Below, one piece after another: positions 6,218 to 14,011 of a stretch of 47,526 nt of DNA (position 1 is its first letter; each line of letters starts with the position of its first letter). The position numbers and the translations under genes are program-made. Under the pieces are notes generated by a model. It searched no databases, was not told the DNA's origin, and worked only from the letters and a program-made list of their open reading frames with translations. This stretch comes from CAZOVB01 sp964583095 (GTDB lineage Bacteria > Planctomycetota > Phycisphaerae > SM23-33), in NCBI GenBank assembly GCA_964583095.1, contig CAZOVB010000030.1, positions 1 to 47,526 on the forward strand, written 5' to 3'.

Positions 6218-7184
6218 TCTCTTCGCTCCTTGGTTCTCGTCTCAACGATTCGCCTGTCAGTTGGTGTTTCAGGATTCGTCCGTCACTGTTGAGCATCCGT
6301 TCCATGATCGCGTCCGCGAGTGCCGCGTTCCCGGACTCACGCACCATGGGCCACAGCTTCGCTTGCCGCCATTTCGCGGTGCTCATGTTGCTGGTGTAGA
6401 TGTTCGCTTTGCCGCTTCTGTGCCTCCTGTCCAGTAGGTCGTGGAGGACCTCCACCCCCCACGTGCTCCATGTCGGAAAATGGATGTCATCGATGAGGAT
6501 CACCTGGGCCCGTTCCAACCGGGCCAGCACCCGGTCCCGTTCTTTGATGCCAAGCTGGTTCAGGGACGAGCCCGTCACGACCCCGACCCGATGGCCCCGG
6601 TTCAGGACCGCGTTCAGGATCGCGTGGGCCAGCCACGTCTTGCCCGTCCCGGTCGGCCCCTCGATCCAGACGGACCCGTCCTTGGGTCGCCAGTTCCGGG
6701 ACTGCTCCCACACCGCCGGATGCCGGGCCTCCACGTCGTGCTGGGACACCTCGAACGTGTGGGCCAACATGTCGTGGGAGATCAGGCCATCGGCCAGCAG
6801 GTCCTCTTTGAGTCGCCGGACCTGCGCGACCCGTTCCTGGGCCTGTTCGTCCTCGTACTGCCGCCGCGCACATTCCTCGCACAGGGACGCGTGGACCGTC
6901 CCGGTCGGGTAGTCGGCGCTGAAGGAGATGAAGAGCCGGACCCGTTCCCGGACCCGTCCCTCCAGCAGGTCGGCCTCGCCCTTCTTGAGCCACTCGGGCC
7001 GGTTGTTGCGAAGCGTCCACGGGGCACCACACCGGGTACAGGGCGGGTAGTGGTCGCAGAGCCACTCCAGGCGCTCCTCGTGCGTCATCCCGTCGGCCTG
7101 TTGTTCAGCAACCGCCCGGATACGCTGGTCCCGCGCTGTCGCATCCGAGACCTCTTCCGGGGACGTGTCCGTGGTGAACGGCAT
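5979..7184 (-). CDS. dnaC: DnaC-like helicase loader (AAA+ ATPase)
   Basis: The product has 401 residues. CTRC (49-52) and CEEC (102-105) form a probable zinc-binding pair in the N-terminal helicase-binding region. The AAA+ core has Walker A GPTGTGKT at 176-183 and Walker B VILIDD ending at D233. It should load host DnaB onto phage DNA together with the initiator encoded upstream. The start ATG is fused to the preceding stop (TAATG), with GGGAGGG 9 bases before. About 80 C-terminal residues after ILKHQLTGES are low-complexity and charged, and overlap the next gene; they look like read-through of that gene's other frame. Confidence 0.88.
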   Translation of the reverse strand: MPFTTDTSPEEVSDATARDQRIRAVAEQQADGMTHEERLEWLCDHYPPCTRCGAPWTLRNNRPEWLKKGEADLLEGRVRERVRLFISFSADYPTGTVHASLCEECARRQYEDEQAQERVAQVRRLKEDLLADGLISHDMLAHTFEVSQHDVEARHPAVWEQSRNWRPKDGSVWIEGPTGTGKTWLAHAILNAVLNRGHRVGVVTGSSLNQLGIKERDRVLARLERAQVILIDDIHFPTWSTWGVEVLHDLLDRRHRSGKANIYTSNMSTAKWRQAKLWPMVRESGNAALADAIMERMLNSDGRILKHQLTGESLRREPRSEENVQRDDPKHRHQQMAESPHHPDERSRGSSGEGGEHGERGGMRDPGPEREPYDRAQRQRETERRAADEARRATHGGGEAA

Positions 7185-7408
7185 TACGCGACCCTCCCTT
7201 TCCGCTCCACGCGGAGCCGTTGCCACTTGTCCAGGGCCTCCTCGTAGGTCTCACCCGCCGCGCCGCAACACATGCACTCCGAACAGAACAGGTACCACCG
7301 GCCCACGTTGTTGCCCGCGCCCTTCACATCGTCCTCCGCGAGGTCGTTCGCGAACACGGTCCCGGAGCACCACGGGTACGGGCACTTTTCGCCGTCAACC
7401 CTCTTCAT
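7184..7408 (-). CDS. Lar-like zinc-ribbon protein
   Basis: The product has 74 residues, with CPYPWC at 9-14 and FCSECMCCG further on, followed by ETYEEALDKWQRL. This is the layout of phage Lar-type restriction-alleviation proteins: two cysteine clusters, then an acidic A/W helix. The start at 7408 has GAGGAGGCCAACG just upstream; the frame extends to 7492 without a better site. It is coupled to the loader by TAATG. Many Lar-like ribbons have no proven function, so restriction alleviation is only suggested. Confidence 0.7.
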   Translation of the reverse strand: MKRVDGEKCPYPWCSGTVFANDLAEDDVKGAGNNVGRWYLFCSECMCCGAAGETYEEALDKWQRLRVERKGRVA

Positions 7409-7488
7409 CGTTGGCCTCCTCTGGGGTCTCGTAACAGCCAGTTGCTGCGTATTTTCGTGCTCATCGCTTGTGGTTCTTGGGTTCTTGC

Positions 7489-8322
7489 TCAAAAGGCCAG
7501 TTGCCCGTGGCTGTACTCGCCACTGGGTGCCCGCTCCTCTTCGATATCATCCTCCCATCGGCGCTGATTCAGCCATGTGCCGGGGTTCGGGATGTACTCG
7601 TCCTCGCCGCGTTCGACCAGCTTCCCGAGCCGTCCTCGGGTCAACTGAGCCTCCAGCGCGTCGAGGATCGTCTTCGTCAACTCCGCGTCCGGGCAGATCT
7701 CCTTCCACCGCCGGGCCGCGTCCCCTTTGCCCCGACGTCTCGGGTACTTGTCCCAGAACAGGTTGAACCGGTCCCGCTGGACGGCACTCAATTGGTCCGT
7801 CGCGGTCTTGTTGGGTTCCCGTTTCGCTTTGTTGGGCGTCCCCCCCACGGGGGGACTTACAGGGGGGTCTTCTTCTTTCTTACATGAAGAAGAAGATGAA
7901 GAAGAAGAAGAAGAAGAAGAAGAAGAGCTTCGATCGGCTTTCGGTTTGCTTCGCATGCCGCCTTTACGTCCTGCTTCGACTCGGCTTTGATGTAGCTTCG
8001 CCTCGCGGAGCATGCGCCTGTTGTAAATCGTTCCGTCACTTAACCTTGCGAAGACCCCTTCTGCTTCCAGCTCCTCCAGTAGTTGCTTCACCTCGGCTAC
8101 CGGTTTGCCTACCCATTTTGCTATGGTGTCTGCTGAGGCCTTGCTTCCGTTTGCTTTCATTTGCTTCCCGCGTTCGGGGCTGAACCACATCCTGCACAGC
8201 ATGTGGATCCAGAGTCCCTGCGCGGCCAAACTGCACAGGGACAGGTCCTCAGACCGGAGCCAATCTCCGGGGTAGAACTGGAATGATGGGCGGGTATCCG
8301 TCTTGGTCGTGTTTTGTCCCAT
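7489..8322 (-). CDS. Replication initiator with poly-serine linker
   Basis: The product has 277 residues. The N-terminal 110 residues resemble phage replication proteins of the DUF1376/winged-helix type (FYPGDWLRSEDLSLCSLAAQG, then helical segments). A linker of 15 serines follows. The C-terminal part (FWDKYPRRRGKGDAARRW, later IPNPGTWLNQRRWEDD) is typical of phage replisome organisers that sit next to DnaC loaders. The ATG at 8322 has GAGGAGCGAC before it; a TTG at 8334 is less likely. It probably binds the origin and recruits the loader. The serine run is encoded by a TCT trinucleotide repeat. Confidence 0.8.
   Translation of the reverse strand: MGQNTTKTDTRPSFQFYPGDWLRSEDLSLCSLAAQGLWIHMLCRMWFSPERGKQMKANGSKASADTIAKWVGKPVAEVKQLLEELEAEGVFARLSDGTIYNRRMLREAKLHQSRVEAGRKGGMRSKPKADRSSSSSSSSSSSSSSSCKKEEDPPVSPPVGGTPNKAKREPNKTATDQLSAVQRDRFNLFWDKYPRRRGKGDAARRWKEICPDAELTKTILDALEAQLTRGRLGKLVERGEDEYIPNPGTWLNQRRWEDDIEEERAPSGEYSHGQLAF
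7886..7928 (-). repeat. TCT trinucleotide microsatellite in the initiator gene
   Basis: A run of about 14 TCT-type codons (GAA/AGA on the plus strand), interrupted once, encodes the poly-serine linker. Copy-number changes would keep the frame and alter linker length. The base composition is unlike the surrounding GC-rich DNA. Confidence 0.9.
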
Positions 8323-8330
8323 GTCGCTCC

Positions 8331-9074
8331 TCAAAAGGGGATGCTGTCCGCATCCGCGAAATCACTGAAATCGGTGTCCGGTTCCTCGGGCTCAGGCTTG
8401 GCTTTCGATGCGGCAGCGCTCCGGTCGTACCGGTTCACGGACACGCCGTGGAGCACATGCCGCTTCTCGTGCTCAGAGCCTTCACCCCACTCCTCCCAGT
8501 CCAGAAACCCCACCACCACGACCTTGTCCCCTTTGCCAATTCTCTCGTAGTACCTGTCCGCCCGGTCGCCCCAAACCTCCACGTTGATGAAGAGCGGACG
8601 GGTCTCCCACCGGCCCTTGACGTTCATCCGCCGGTTCTGGACGAGCCTGAAACGGCACAGGTGGGACTTGAAGTGGTGCATGGCGGGTTCCGTGCAGATG
8701 ACCCCCGAGAGGACCGTGGCGTTCACGAGGTCGCCTCGTGTGGCGTCGTGCTTCCGGGCCGTCACGACCTTCATCAGGTGGGTGCCCCGTTTCTGCCCCG
8801 CTTTGTTGACGTACTGCTCGTAGTCCAGGTACCCGATCAGGATGGCCTTGTCGCCTTTCTGGAGGTACCCTTCCAGCCGCTGGGCCTCGTCTCCCCACGC
8901 CTTCACATCGAGCCACCACGTCTTCGTCTTCCACTCACCGTCCACGCGGATACGCTGGTTGTGCGCCACCCGTGCCGCCCAGAGCTTTCCGCCCGTGTTG
9001 ATGATTGTGGGACTGGTCCCGATGACGCCCGCCAGGATCTGGGAGTTCACGATGTCGTCACGTACTCCACTCAT
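8331..9074 (-). CDS. ssb: Single-stranded DNA-binding protein with two OB folds
   Basis: The product has 247 residues in two tandem SSB-type OB folds, about 9-109 and 117-217. Both share VNxxxLxGVIxTxP at the start and VxxWGDxAxR with KGDKxxxxGxLDxExW later. An acidic tail ends in DADSIPF, close to the canonical DDDIPF tip that recruits partner proteins. Fused double-OB SSBs are known in Deinococcus-Thermus; most phage SSBs have one fold. The start overlaps the methyltransferase stop (ATGA). It coats single strands during replication and RecT recombination. Confidence 0.9.
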   Translation of the reverse strand: MSGVRDDIVNSQILAGVIGTSPTIINTGGKLWAARVAHNQRIRVDGEWKTKTWWLDVKAWGDEAQRLEGYLQKGDKAILIGYLDYEQYVNKAGQKRGTHLMKVVTARKHDATRGDLVNATVLSGVICTEPAMHHFKSHLCRFRLVQNRRMNVKGRWETRPLFINVEVWGDRADRYYERIGKGDKVVVVGFLDWEEWGEGSEHEKRHVLHGVSVNRYDRSAAASKAKPEPEEPDTDFSDFADADSIPF

Positions 9075-9595
9075 TCGTCTTCCTCTTTCCAGTTGGCGAG
9101 TTCGATTTCAAGGTGCCCCTGTTCCCCCGAGAAAATGGTCAGCATACTGTCCCGTGAATTGCTGCTCTGCGTGACCCCTTCTGGTGCGACGAACTGAATG
9201 CGCGGCGTCAGCAACAACACCCGCGTTGCCCGGTCGGCGCATTCGTGGAACCACTGCGCACCCGTGGCCGCGTGGGTCAGGACCAGCACTGTCGCGGATG
9301 TCTGGTGTGCGTACTCAATCGCCGCCCGCATCCATTCGGCACACTGGCTGTATGGCGGGTTGCACCACACCAGATGCCGATACCACCACGGACCCTTCAC
9401 ACGATCCGGCGGGTTGCGTAGAAACCCCAACCCGTCTTCCGCAAGCCGCTTATCGTCTGGCGCTCCAGGTCCACACCAGTACGTCCCGAACCGGGTGTCG
9501 GCAGTCGCGGCAACGTCAATGGTCGGCTCACGGTACCGGCGCATAACGAACATCCGAAACGACTCGGGTGTTGCCCACGTGTCGCGTGGGTTCAT
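9071..9595 (-). CDS. Phage-type DNA N6-adenine methyltransferase (Dam family)
   Basis: The product has 174 residues. It carries the catalytic NPPY at 79-82 within LVWCNPPYSQ and an upstream region (WATPESF, then TIDVAATADTRFGTYW) typical of the phage Dam-like family (PF05869), which modifies adenine using S-adenosylmethionine. The long upstream extension of the frame to 9895 is a shadow of the next gene; the start at 9595 overlaps that gene's stop (ATGA). It likely protects phage DNA from restriction or marks replication. The recognition site cannot be read from sequence. Confidence 0.9.
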   Translation of the reverse strand: MNPRDTWATPESFRMFVMRRYREPTIDVAATADTRFGTYWCGPGAPDDKRLAEDGLGFLRNPPDRVKGPWWYRHLVWCNPPYSQCAEWMRAAIEYAHQTSATVLVLTHAATGAQWFHECADRATRVLLLTPRIQFVAPEGVTQSSNSRDSMLTIFSGEQGHLEIELANWKEEDE

Positions 9596-9987
9596 TCGTC
9601 TTCCCCCCATGAGAGGCCGAGGTCCTGGAGCGCGTCCACCACGAGGTTCTTGATCGCGCCATAGGATGGGTGTTCCACCCCATAGGTCATCAGCAGCCCG
9701 GATAGGAACTGTTTCAGTTCCGCCTCCGCAAGCTCTTCCCCTTGCGCCTTGGTGGCGGCGTCGTAGCGTTCGCGCTCCTTGAACAGGTTGATGGTCGTCT
9801 GTTCCCAGATGCCGGTCGTTTCGCTCGTGTCCCGCCAGACGCACCGGGCCCCCCACTTCCACTTTCGCCCCATGTGGCGGCGGAAATACGCGCACAGTTC
9901 GATGTGTCGCCGTTTCCGGTCAATCCGCGTGTTCGCCATGTAGATGATCCTGCTCGACCGGTCGTTCCGGTACTTCTTCAGCTTCAT
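9592..9987 (-). CDS. Unknown early protein
   Basis: The product has 131 residues. The first 50 are very basic (KLKKYRNDRSSR, RIDRKRRH) and rich in aromatics; the rest is helical. This suggests nucleic-acid contact, but no family is recognised. It starts within the stop of the previous gene (ATGA), with GGAGGAGG upstream, and ends in GEDE, because the last codons double as the ribosome site of the methyltransferase gene. Confidence 0.75.
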   Translation of the reverse strand: MKLKKYRNDRSSRIIYMANTRIDRKRRHIELCAYFRRHMGRKWKWGARCVWRDTSETTGIWEQTTINLFKERERYDAATKAQGEELAEAELKQFLSGLLMTYGVEHPSYGAIKNLVVDALQDLGLSWGEDE

Positions 9988-10271
9988 TCATCCTCCTCCC
10001 GCGACCGTGTGAACGAGATCGCCAAGTTCACAGGAGCGACCAACAAGTCCCGGTTCAACCAGTGGAACATTGCCGCCCCTCGTCCCTGCGCGAGGACCGC
10101 GCAGAACACGCTGTCCTCGTGGCCACGGCTTTCGGGGTAAGGGACCGGCACACAAACCGCATCGGCCAGATAAATGGTCGGAGGAATGACGATGTGGAAC
10201 GGCCTCCCTGGGTCCAGCGTTTTCAGTTTCACGAACGGGGCCGGTGCGTCTTCGTCTCTCACGTGAATCAT
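9984..10271 (-). CDS. Unknown early protein
   Basis: The product has 95 residues, probably beta-rich and globular, with no recognised motif. The start is coupled to the upstream stop (ATGA). The C-terminus REEDE is encoded by the next gene's Shine-Dalgarno sequence. Confidence 0.72.
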   Translation of the reverse strand: MIHVRDEDAPAPFVKLKTLDPGRPFHIVIPPTIYLADAVCVPVPYPESRGHEDSVFCAVLAQGRGAAMFHWLNRDLLVAPVNLAISFTRSREEDE

Positions 10272-10552
10272 TCGTCCTCCTCCTTGGTGTTGGGCGCATT
10301 CCGCCGGAACAGTTCCGCCTGGGCCTCGTCCCGGATCTTCTCCAGCACCTCGACGGACACGTCCCGGAGCCCCAGCACGCGAAGCTCCTCCTGGGGCACG
10401 ACCGGGGTGCCGCTCCCGAGGGACTCGTCCTCGTCCAGGAATTCGTCGTAGCAGCCCATCCGGAACCGGATGTAGTCGTACACGAACATCACCAGCGCAC
10501 CCGCGACGAGCGCCGCCGCGATCCCGACCCCCGCGCTTTCAAGCCACGTCAT
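10268..10552 (-). CDS. Small membrane-anchored early protein
   Basis: The product has 94 residues. One N-terminal transmembrane helix spans about 6-26 (AGVGIAAALVAGALVMFVYD), followed by an acidic helical cytoplasmic or periplasmic domain. The start at 10552 has GAGGAGGAGGATCCTG upstream and overlaps the preceding gene by 14 bases. It is the only early gene with a membrane segment. Superinfection exclusion or host takeover at the membrane is possible but unsupported. Confidence 0.72.
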   Translation of the reverse strand: MTWLESAGVGIAAALVAGALVMFVYDYIRFRMGCYDEFLDEDESLGSGTPVVPQEELRVLGLRDVSVEVLEKIRDEAQAELFRRNAPNTKEEDE

Positions 10553-10808
10553 CAGGATCCTCCTCCTCTTTCATCTTCAGGGCTTCGCGGTACATCTGGT
10601 CCACTATGATGAGCGAGGACGATGCGATCACCTGTATGGCGTGGCCCATCTGCTCCGCGTCCTTCTCGTCCAGGGCCTTCCGGAGCTTCCGTACCAGTAT
10701 CTCCATCGCCACGACCTGTGCGCCGGGGTCCAGAAACACGTCCGGGACCTCCGTGGACGTGACCTCCAACAGGATGTCCAACACGTCAGGGTGGACTTCG
10801 TATCTCAT
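10539..10808 (-). CDS. Unknown helical protein, paralogue of the next gene upstream
   Basis: The product has 89 residues, all helical. It aligns along its length with the product of 10805-11089: MRYEVHPDVLDILLEV against MQYKTRPGLIEMVLEV, and ASSSLIIVDQMYREALKM against ARTSLITLDALSRDGEKM. The two are a tandem duplication that has diverged. They are coupled by a 4-base overlap and lie right after recT. A partner role in recombination or replication is guesswork. Confidence 0.75.
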   Translation of the reverse strand: MRYEVHPDVLDILLEVTSTEVPDVFLDPGAQVVAMEILVRKLRKALDEKDAEQMGHAIQVIASSSLIIVDQMYREALKMKEEEDPDDVA

Positions 10809-11089
10809 GCGCCCTCCTCGTCCTGCTTGGCCTGTTCGGCCTGTTCGGCCATCTTCTCGCCGTCTCGGGACAGGGCGTCCAACGTGATGAGGCTCGTCCG
10901 GGCGATCCCGGTGAGGAACCTCGTGAAGTCCTGTCCGTCCTGGATCGCCATAGCGGCTATCAGCTTGCTCGTCATCTCGGACAACGCGTAGGCGACGAAC
11001 TGGGGGTTGTGGAACTCTTCGCGGTCCTCGATGTCGTCATCGACCTCCAGGACCATCTCGATCAGGCCGGGGCGCGTCTTGTACTGCAT
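10805..11089 (-). CDS. Unknown helical protein, first of a tandem paralogous pair
   Basis: The product has 94 residues, helical and acidic, starting in the recT stop codon (TGATG). It shares pattern and length with the following gene (see 10539-10808). No family is recognised. Confidence 0.75.
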   Translation of the reverse strand: MQYKTRPGLIEMVLEVDDDIEDREEFHNPQFVAYALSEMTSKLIAAMAIQDGQDFTRFLTGIARTSLITLDALSRDGEKMAEQAEQAKQDEEGA

Positions 11090-12183
11090 CAGGCCACCTC
11101 GCCGGCAAGGTCCACCGTAGCCTCCAGCCGCTCCATCAGGAACGCCTGTCGCTCCTCGGACACCGCCTCCCAGTCGCCGTCGATGCCCGCCTCGGAACAG
11201 GCCCGGTCGAACACGTCCGCCCCCACATCGTAGTTCCGAACGAACTCCTCGATGTCGGCCTTCAGATCGCCCGTGCCGTACTGGGCCCCCCGGACCTCCC
11301 CGGTCTCGGGGTCCACGTCCGGGATGCCGCCCTCGCCGTTCTGGGACGCGTCCTCCTGGCCCTGCTGTTCGCGGAGCCGGTCCTTCAGCCCCTCGTACCC
11401 GGCGTTCTTCCGCTTCGTCTCTTCTTCCGGGAACTCGATATCTGGGTCGTTCAGGATGGCGTCCTTCAGGTCCCTGGACAGGTGTTCAAACACCGTCTTG
11501 GGGGCGTCTTTCAGCACCTGAAGCAGCATCGTCTTGTGCGCCATGGCATCGAACGCGGTGAACCATGGGGAGTCCTTCTTGTTCTGCTTGTACGCGAAGC
11601 TGTAGGTCTTCGCGTGTTTCTCGATGTCCTTCTTGGACCAGACGCGAAACAGGGCTTCGTTGGACCCCCTCATCTTGATGACCCCGTAGTAGCCTACCGC
11701 CTCTCCACGGGCATCCTGCTCGAAGGGCCAGCCCGGCGCGGGCTTGTGCGAGATGGTCCGGCTTGTGCCGAACTCGACGCCGAACAGGTCGTTCTCGAAA
11801 ACGGTCTCCGCATAGATGACCCCGACCTTGTCGGACCGGTACGCGATCTCCTTCAGCCCCTGATACCCGAACTGGAACGTGGCGATGTTGCCGTAGGGGA
11901 TGACATAGCAGAGGCCCAGCGGCGTACCCGGCTCCATACGCGCCTCAGCCGACCGGTACAGACAGTTCAGGACACTGTCCGGGGTACACTGGGCCAGCTT
12001 GGGGTTGTTCGTAATGAGGTTGCGGTAGACTGCCACGGCCCGTTCCACCTGCGAATGGAGCTTCGTGTTCCCTTTCTCGTCCGTGACCCACGCCGGAACA
12101 CCGATCAGCTTCGCGTACTGCTCTAGCCGGTCGTCCCGCTGGATTGTTGCCAACATGTTCTTGATAGCGTTTCCGTTCGTCAT
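11089..12183 (-). CDS. recT: RecT-family single-strand annealing protein
   Basis: The product has 364 residues. The core (about 1-240) has RecT features: helical entry LYRSAEARMEPGTPLG, then CYVIPYGNIATFQFGYQGLKEIAYRS split over residues 97-122, and later AMAHKTMLLQVLKDAPK. The acidic tail (265-364) is longer than usual and may bind SSB or the exonuclease. RecT anneals complementary strands made by the exonuclease encoded immediately upstream (ATGA overlap). Together they form a two-component recombinase like RecE/RecT or Exo/Beta. Confidence 0.93.
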   Translation of the reverse strand: MTNGNAIKNMLATIQRDDRLEQYAKLIGVPAWVTDEKGNTKLHSQVERAVAVYRNLITNNPKLAQCTPDSVLNCLYRSAEARMEPGTPLGLCYVIPYGNIATFQFGYQGLKEIAYRSDKVGVIYAETVFENDLFGVEFGTSRTISHKPAPGWPFEQDARGEAVGYYGVIKMRGSNEALFRVWSKKDIEKHAKTYSFAYKQNKKDSPWFTAFDAMAHKTMLLQVLKDAPKTVFEHLSRDLKDAILNDPDIEFPEEETKRKNAGYEGLKDRLREQQGQEDASQNGEGGIPDVDPETGEVRGAQYGTGDLKADIEEFVRNYDVGADVFDRACSEAGIDGDWEAVSEERQAFLMERLEATVDLAGEVA

Positions 12184-13088
12184 GATTCGTCGCCTCCTCG
12201 TGCGATGGGCTTCAGTTGCCGGACCCGTTTGGGCGCGACCGTGTAGCCCTTCCGTTCGATGTCTTTCAACTCAAATGCGAACCCGCCCCCCTCTGCGAAG
12301 GACGCGTTCTTCATGGCTTCCAGGATGATCGCCTGGGCCTCGTCCACGTCCTTCTCGATCTCGCGGATCTGCTTCCGGAGCGGTTTCAGCTTGTCCTTGC
12401 CTTCCACGTAGGTCTGCGCCGCCTCGATGGCCTCCGGGGTCAGCATCGCGTGGGTACCGTCCCCCCGGTCGTACTGGTGCCGCACCAACGGCAGGGACAC
12501 GTCCGTGGGAGGCGGGGGGTCGTTCTCAAGCAGCCGCCGGTGGAACTCTTCCAGCGACGGGATCACGAGGTCGATCAGTTCGTCATCCCGCTCGAAGTCG
12601 AACACCTCCAACCCTTGGTTCATGATCCCCACGGCGATGTCCCCACGGGGCACGTCCAGACACGCCATCTGGATCTGCAACTGCACCTGATGGGCCAGCT
12701 TGGCCCCGTCCTTCAGGGCCTTCGCGGCCATGGGGTTCATCATCTTCAGCTCAACGACCCGGTCCCCGTCCGTGGTCACCCGGTCCGGCGTGGCGCGAAG
12801 CCACGGGTGTTCCGGATGCGCCCACACGGTGTAGGGGCCGAAGTCCTCGACCTCGCGGCCCGTCTCCTCGACGTACGCCTCCGCGAGGACCGGCTCGACA
12901 ACGTGGCCCATCCGAACCGCCATGTTGTCCACCGGGGGGGCGTCACCGACCTTGCGGCTGTAGAGCGCGTACGCGTCCTCGTAGGGGTTCTCGCCCAGGA
13001 TGGTGGCGACCTCGCTGGCCCCGACCGTTTCCCGCCGGGCCTCCAGCCATTCGTCGCGCAATGTGTAGATGTGGTCTGCTGGTCTCAC
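12180..13088 (-). CDS. YqaJ/lambda-exonuclease-type 5'-3' exonuclease
   Basis: The product has 302 residues. Motifs are VGASEVATILGENPYEDAY (22-40), GHVVEPVLAEAY with E65, TPDRV with D102, and ELK with E113/K115, forming the PD-(D/E)xK nuclease core, followed by HQVQLQIQM. A helical C-terminus of about 100 residues is added. It starts with GTG after AACCAAGGAGAAGAGAC, the box shared with other unit-leading genes. It degrades one strand of linear DNA to feed RecT. A 145-base gap separates it from the upstream small genes, with hairpins but no gene. Confidence 0.92.
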   Translation of the reverse strand: MRPADHIYTLRDEWLEARRETVGASEVATILGENPYEDAYALYSRKVGDAPPVDNMAVRMGHVVEPVLAEAYVEETGREVEDFGPYTVWAHPEHPWLRATPDRVTTDGDRVVELKMMNPMAAKALKDGAKLAHQVQLQIQMACLDVPRGDIAVGIMNQGLEVFDFERDDELIDLVIPSLEEFHRRLLENDPPPPTDVSLPLVRHQYDRGDGTHAMLTPEAIEAAQTYVEGKDKLKPLRKQIREIEKDVDEAQAIILEAMKNASFAEGGGFAFELKDIERKGYTVAPKRVRQLKPIARGGDES

Positions 13089-13233
13089 GTCTCTTCTCCT
13101 TGGTTGTGGGGAGGGGGGCGGAGGGGCCCGGTGCTACAGGCCCGGACCGGTGCGCAGCTACGCGTCGGGACGCGCATGCGAAGGAGTGTGCTGTTGACAC
13201 GCGCACCATGGTCCTCCGCCCACACCAAACTCA
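13089..13233 (-). promoter_or_regulatory. Leader region before the exonuclease gene
   Basis: These 145 bases hold no credible gene. In the leftward sense they contain GC-rich hairpin potential (GGGCC and GGCCC arms around 13114-13135), a pyrimidine-rich stretch and then the shared box AACCAAGGAGAAGAGAC before the GTG start. TTGACAC occurs in the rightward sense near 13195 without a good -10. Confidence 0.4.
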
Positions 13234-13485
13234 TTACGACGCCTTCCTCACGGACTCGTCCTCAATCAGGGCCTCCCGGACGTAGTCCAATGCCTCTTTG
13301 CGGGACACATCGACACCGCGCATTTGCGCCATGTGGAGCATCTCCTGCACGGTGTCCCGGACTTCGTCCTGCATGGCCGCGAGAAGTTCGTTCCAATCAC
13401 GGTGCAGGGGTTCGGGGTCGATGAAGTCCACGCCTTCGATGGGTTCCAGTCGGGGTTCGTGTCCGATGCGTTCGATGGGGTTCAT
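13234..13485 (-). CDS. Unknown early protein
   Basis: The product has 83 residues, mostly one long acidic helical region (residues 28-80) with coiled-coil character. The frame extends far upstream, but the ATG at 13485 overlaps the previous stop (ATGA) and has GGAGATGC before it. No family is recognised. Confidence 0.7.
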   Translation of the reverse strand: MNPIERIGHEPRLEPIEGVDFIDPEPLHRDWNELLAAMQDEVRDTVQEMLHMAQMRGVDVSRKEALDYVREALIEDESVRKAS

Positions 13486-13739
13486 GCCGCATCTCCTTTC
13501 GCGGCGACGGGGCCCTCGTCGCGCAACCGCCGGAGAATGGTGGCGAACGCCTTCGTGTCCGCCTGTGCGGCGGCAGCAACGGCCTCTGCCAGCTTGTTGT
13601 AGCAATCCTCGACAACCGGATCGGACCGGCCTTCGAGATGGACCAGCGCGAACTCCGCCGCCCTGGCCAATCCCAGCATGACCTGCCGGTACTCCAGCAG
13701 GTCGCCCGCCGTGACGATTCCCGTGCCTCTGTTCGACAT
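13482..13739 (-). CDS. Unknown early protein
   Basis: The product has 85 residues, alanine-rich and helical. The start ATG follows AACCTAAGGAGAAGAGAC, a close copy of the box seen at 13088 and at the rightward cassette genes. It is the second gene of the early operon, just after the AlpA-like regulator. No family is recognised. Confidence 0.7.
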   Translation of the reverse strand: MSNRGTGIVTAGDLLEYRQVMLGLARAAEFALVHLEGRSDPVVEDCYNKLAEAVAAAAQADTKAFATILRRLRDEGPVAAKGDAA

Positions 13740-13762
13740 GTCTCTTCTCCTTAGGTTGAGGG

Positions 13763-13972
13763 TCAGTTCCGGGCCTTCTCGATGGCCCGCGTGGTCTTGT
13801 CCTTCTCCTCTTTCTTCTTCTCGATGAGGGCGTCAACGTCCGACTCATCGAAGAAGACGCGCCCGCCGATCTTCACAACTGGGAGGTCGCCCCAGTCCCT
13901 CAGGCGGTAGAGCAGCGTCCGTGAAATCCTCAGCCGCTTCCGCGTCTCGTCCTGTGTCAGCAACCGTGCCAT
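13763..13972 (-). CDS. AlpA/excisionase-like HTH regulator
   Basis: The product has 69 residues. A MerR/AlpA-type winged helix spans residues 3-50 (LLTQDETRKRLRISRTLLYR, then GGRVFFDESDVDALI), and the tail is Lys/Glu-rich. The ATG at 13972 has CAGGAGACACGAC upstream and lies inside the transcript from the promoter at 14012-14040. The longer frame to 14062 would start upstream of that promoter. As first gene of the early operon in an integrase-bearing phage, it could be the excisionase or an early regulator. Confidence 0.78.
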   Translation of the reverse strand: MARLLTQDETRKRLRISRTLLYRLRDWGDLPVVKIGGRVFFDESDVDALIEKKKEEKDKTTRAIEKARN

Positions 13973-14011
13973 GTCGTGTCTCCTGTACCGGTTTGTCTTG
14001 TCTCGTATCAG

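Noticed and set aside
7884..8183. Plus-strand frame starting with a poly-lysine run
   Set aside because: It is the complement of the TCT serine tract in the initiator gene.
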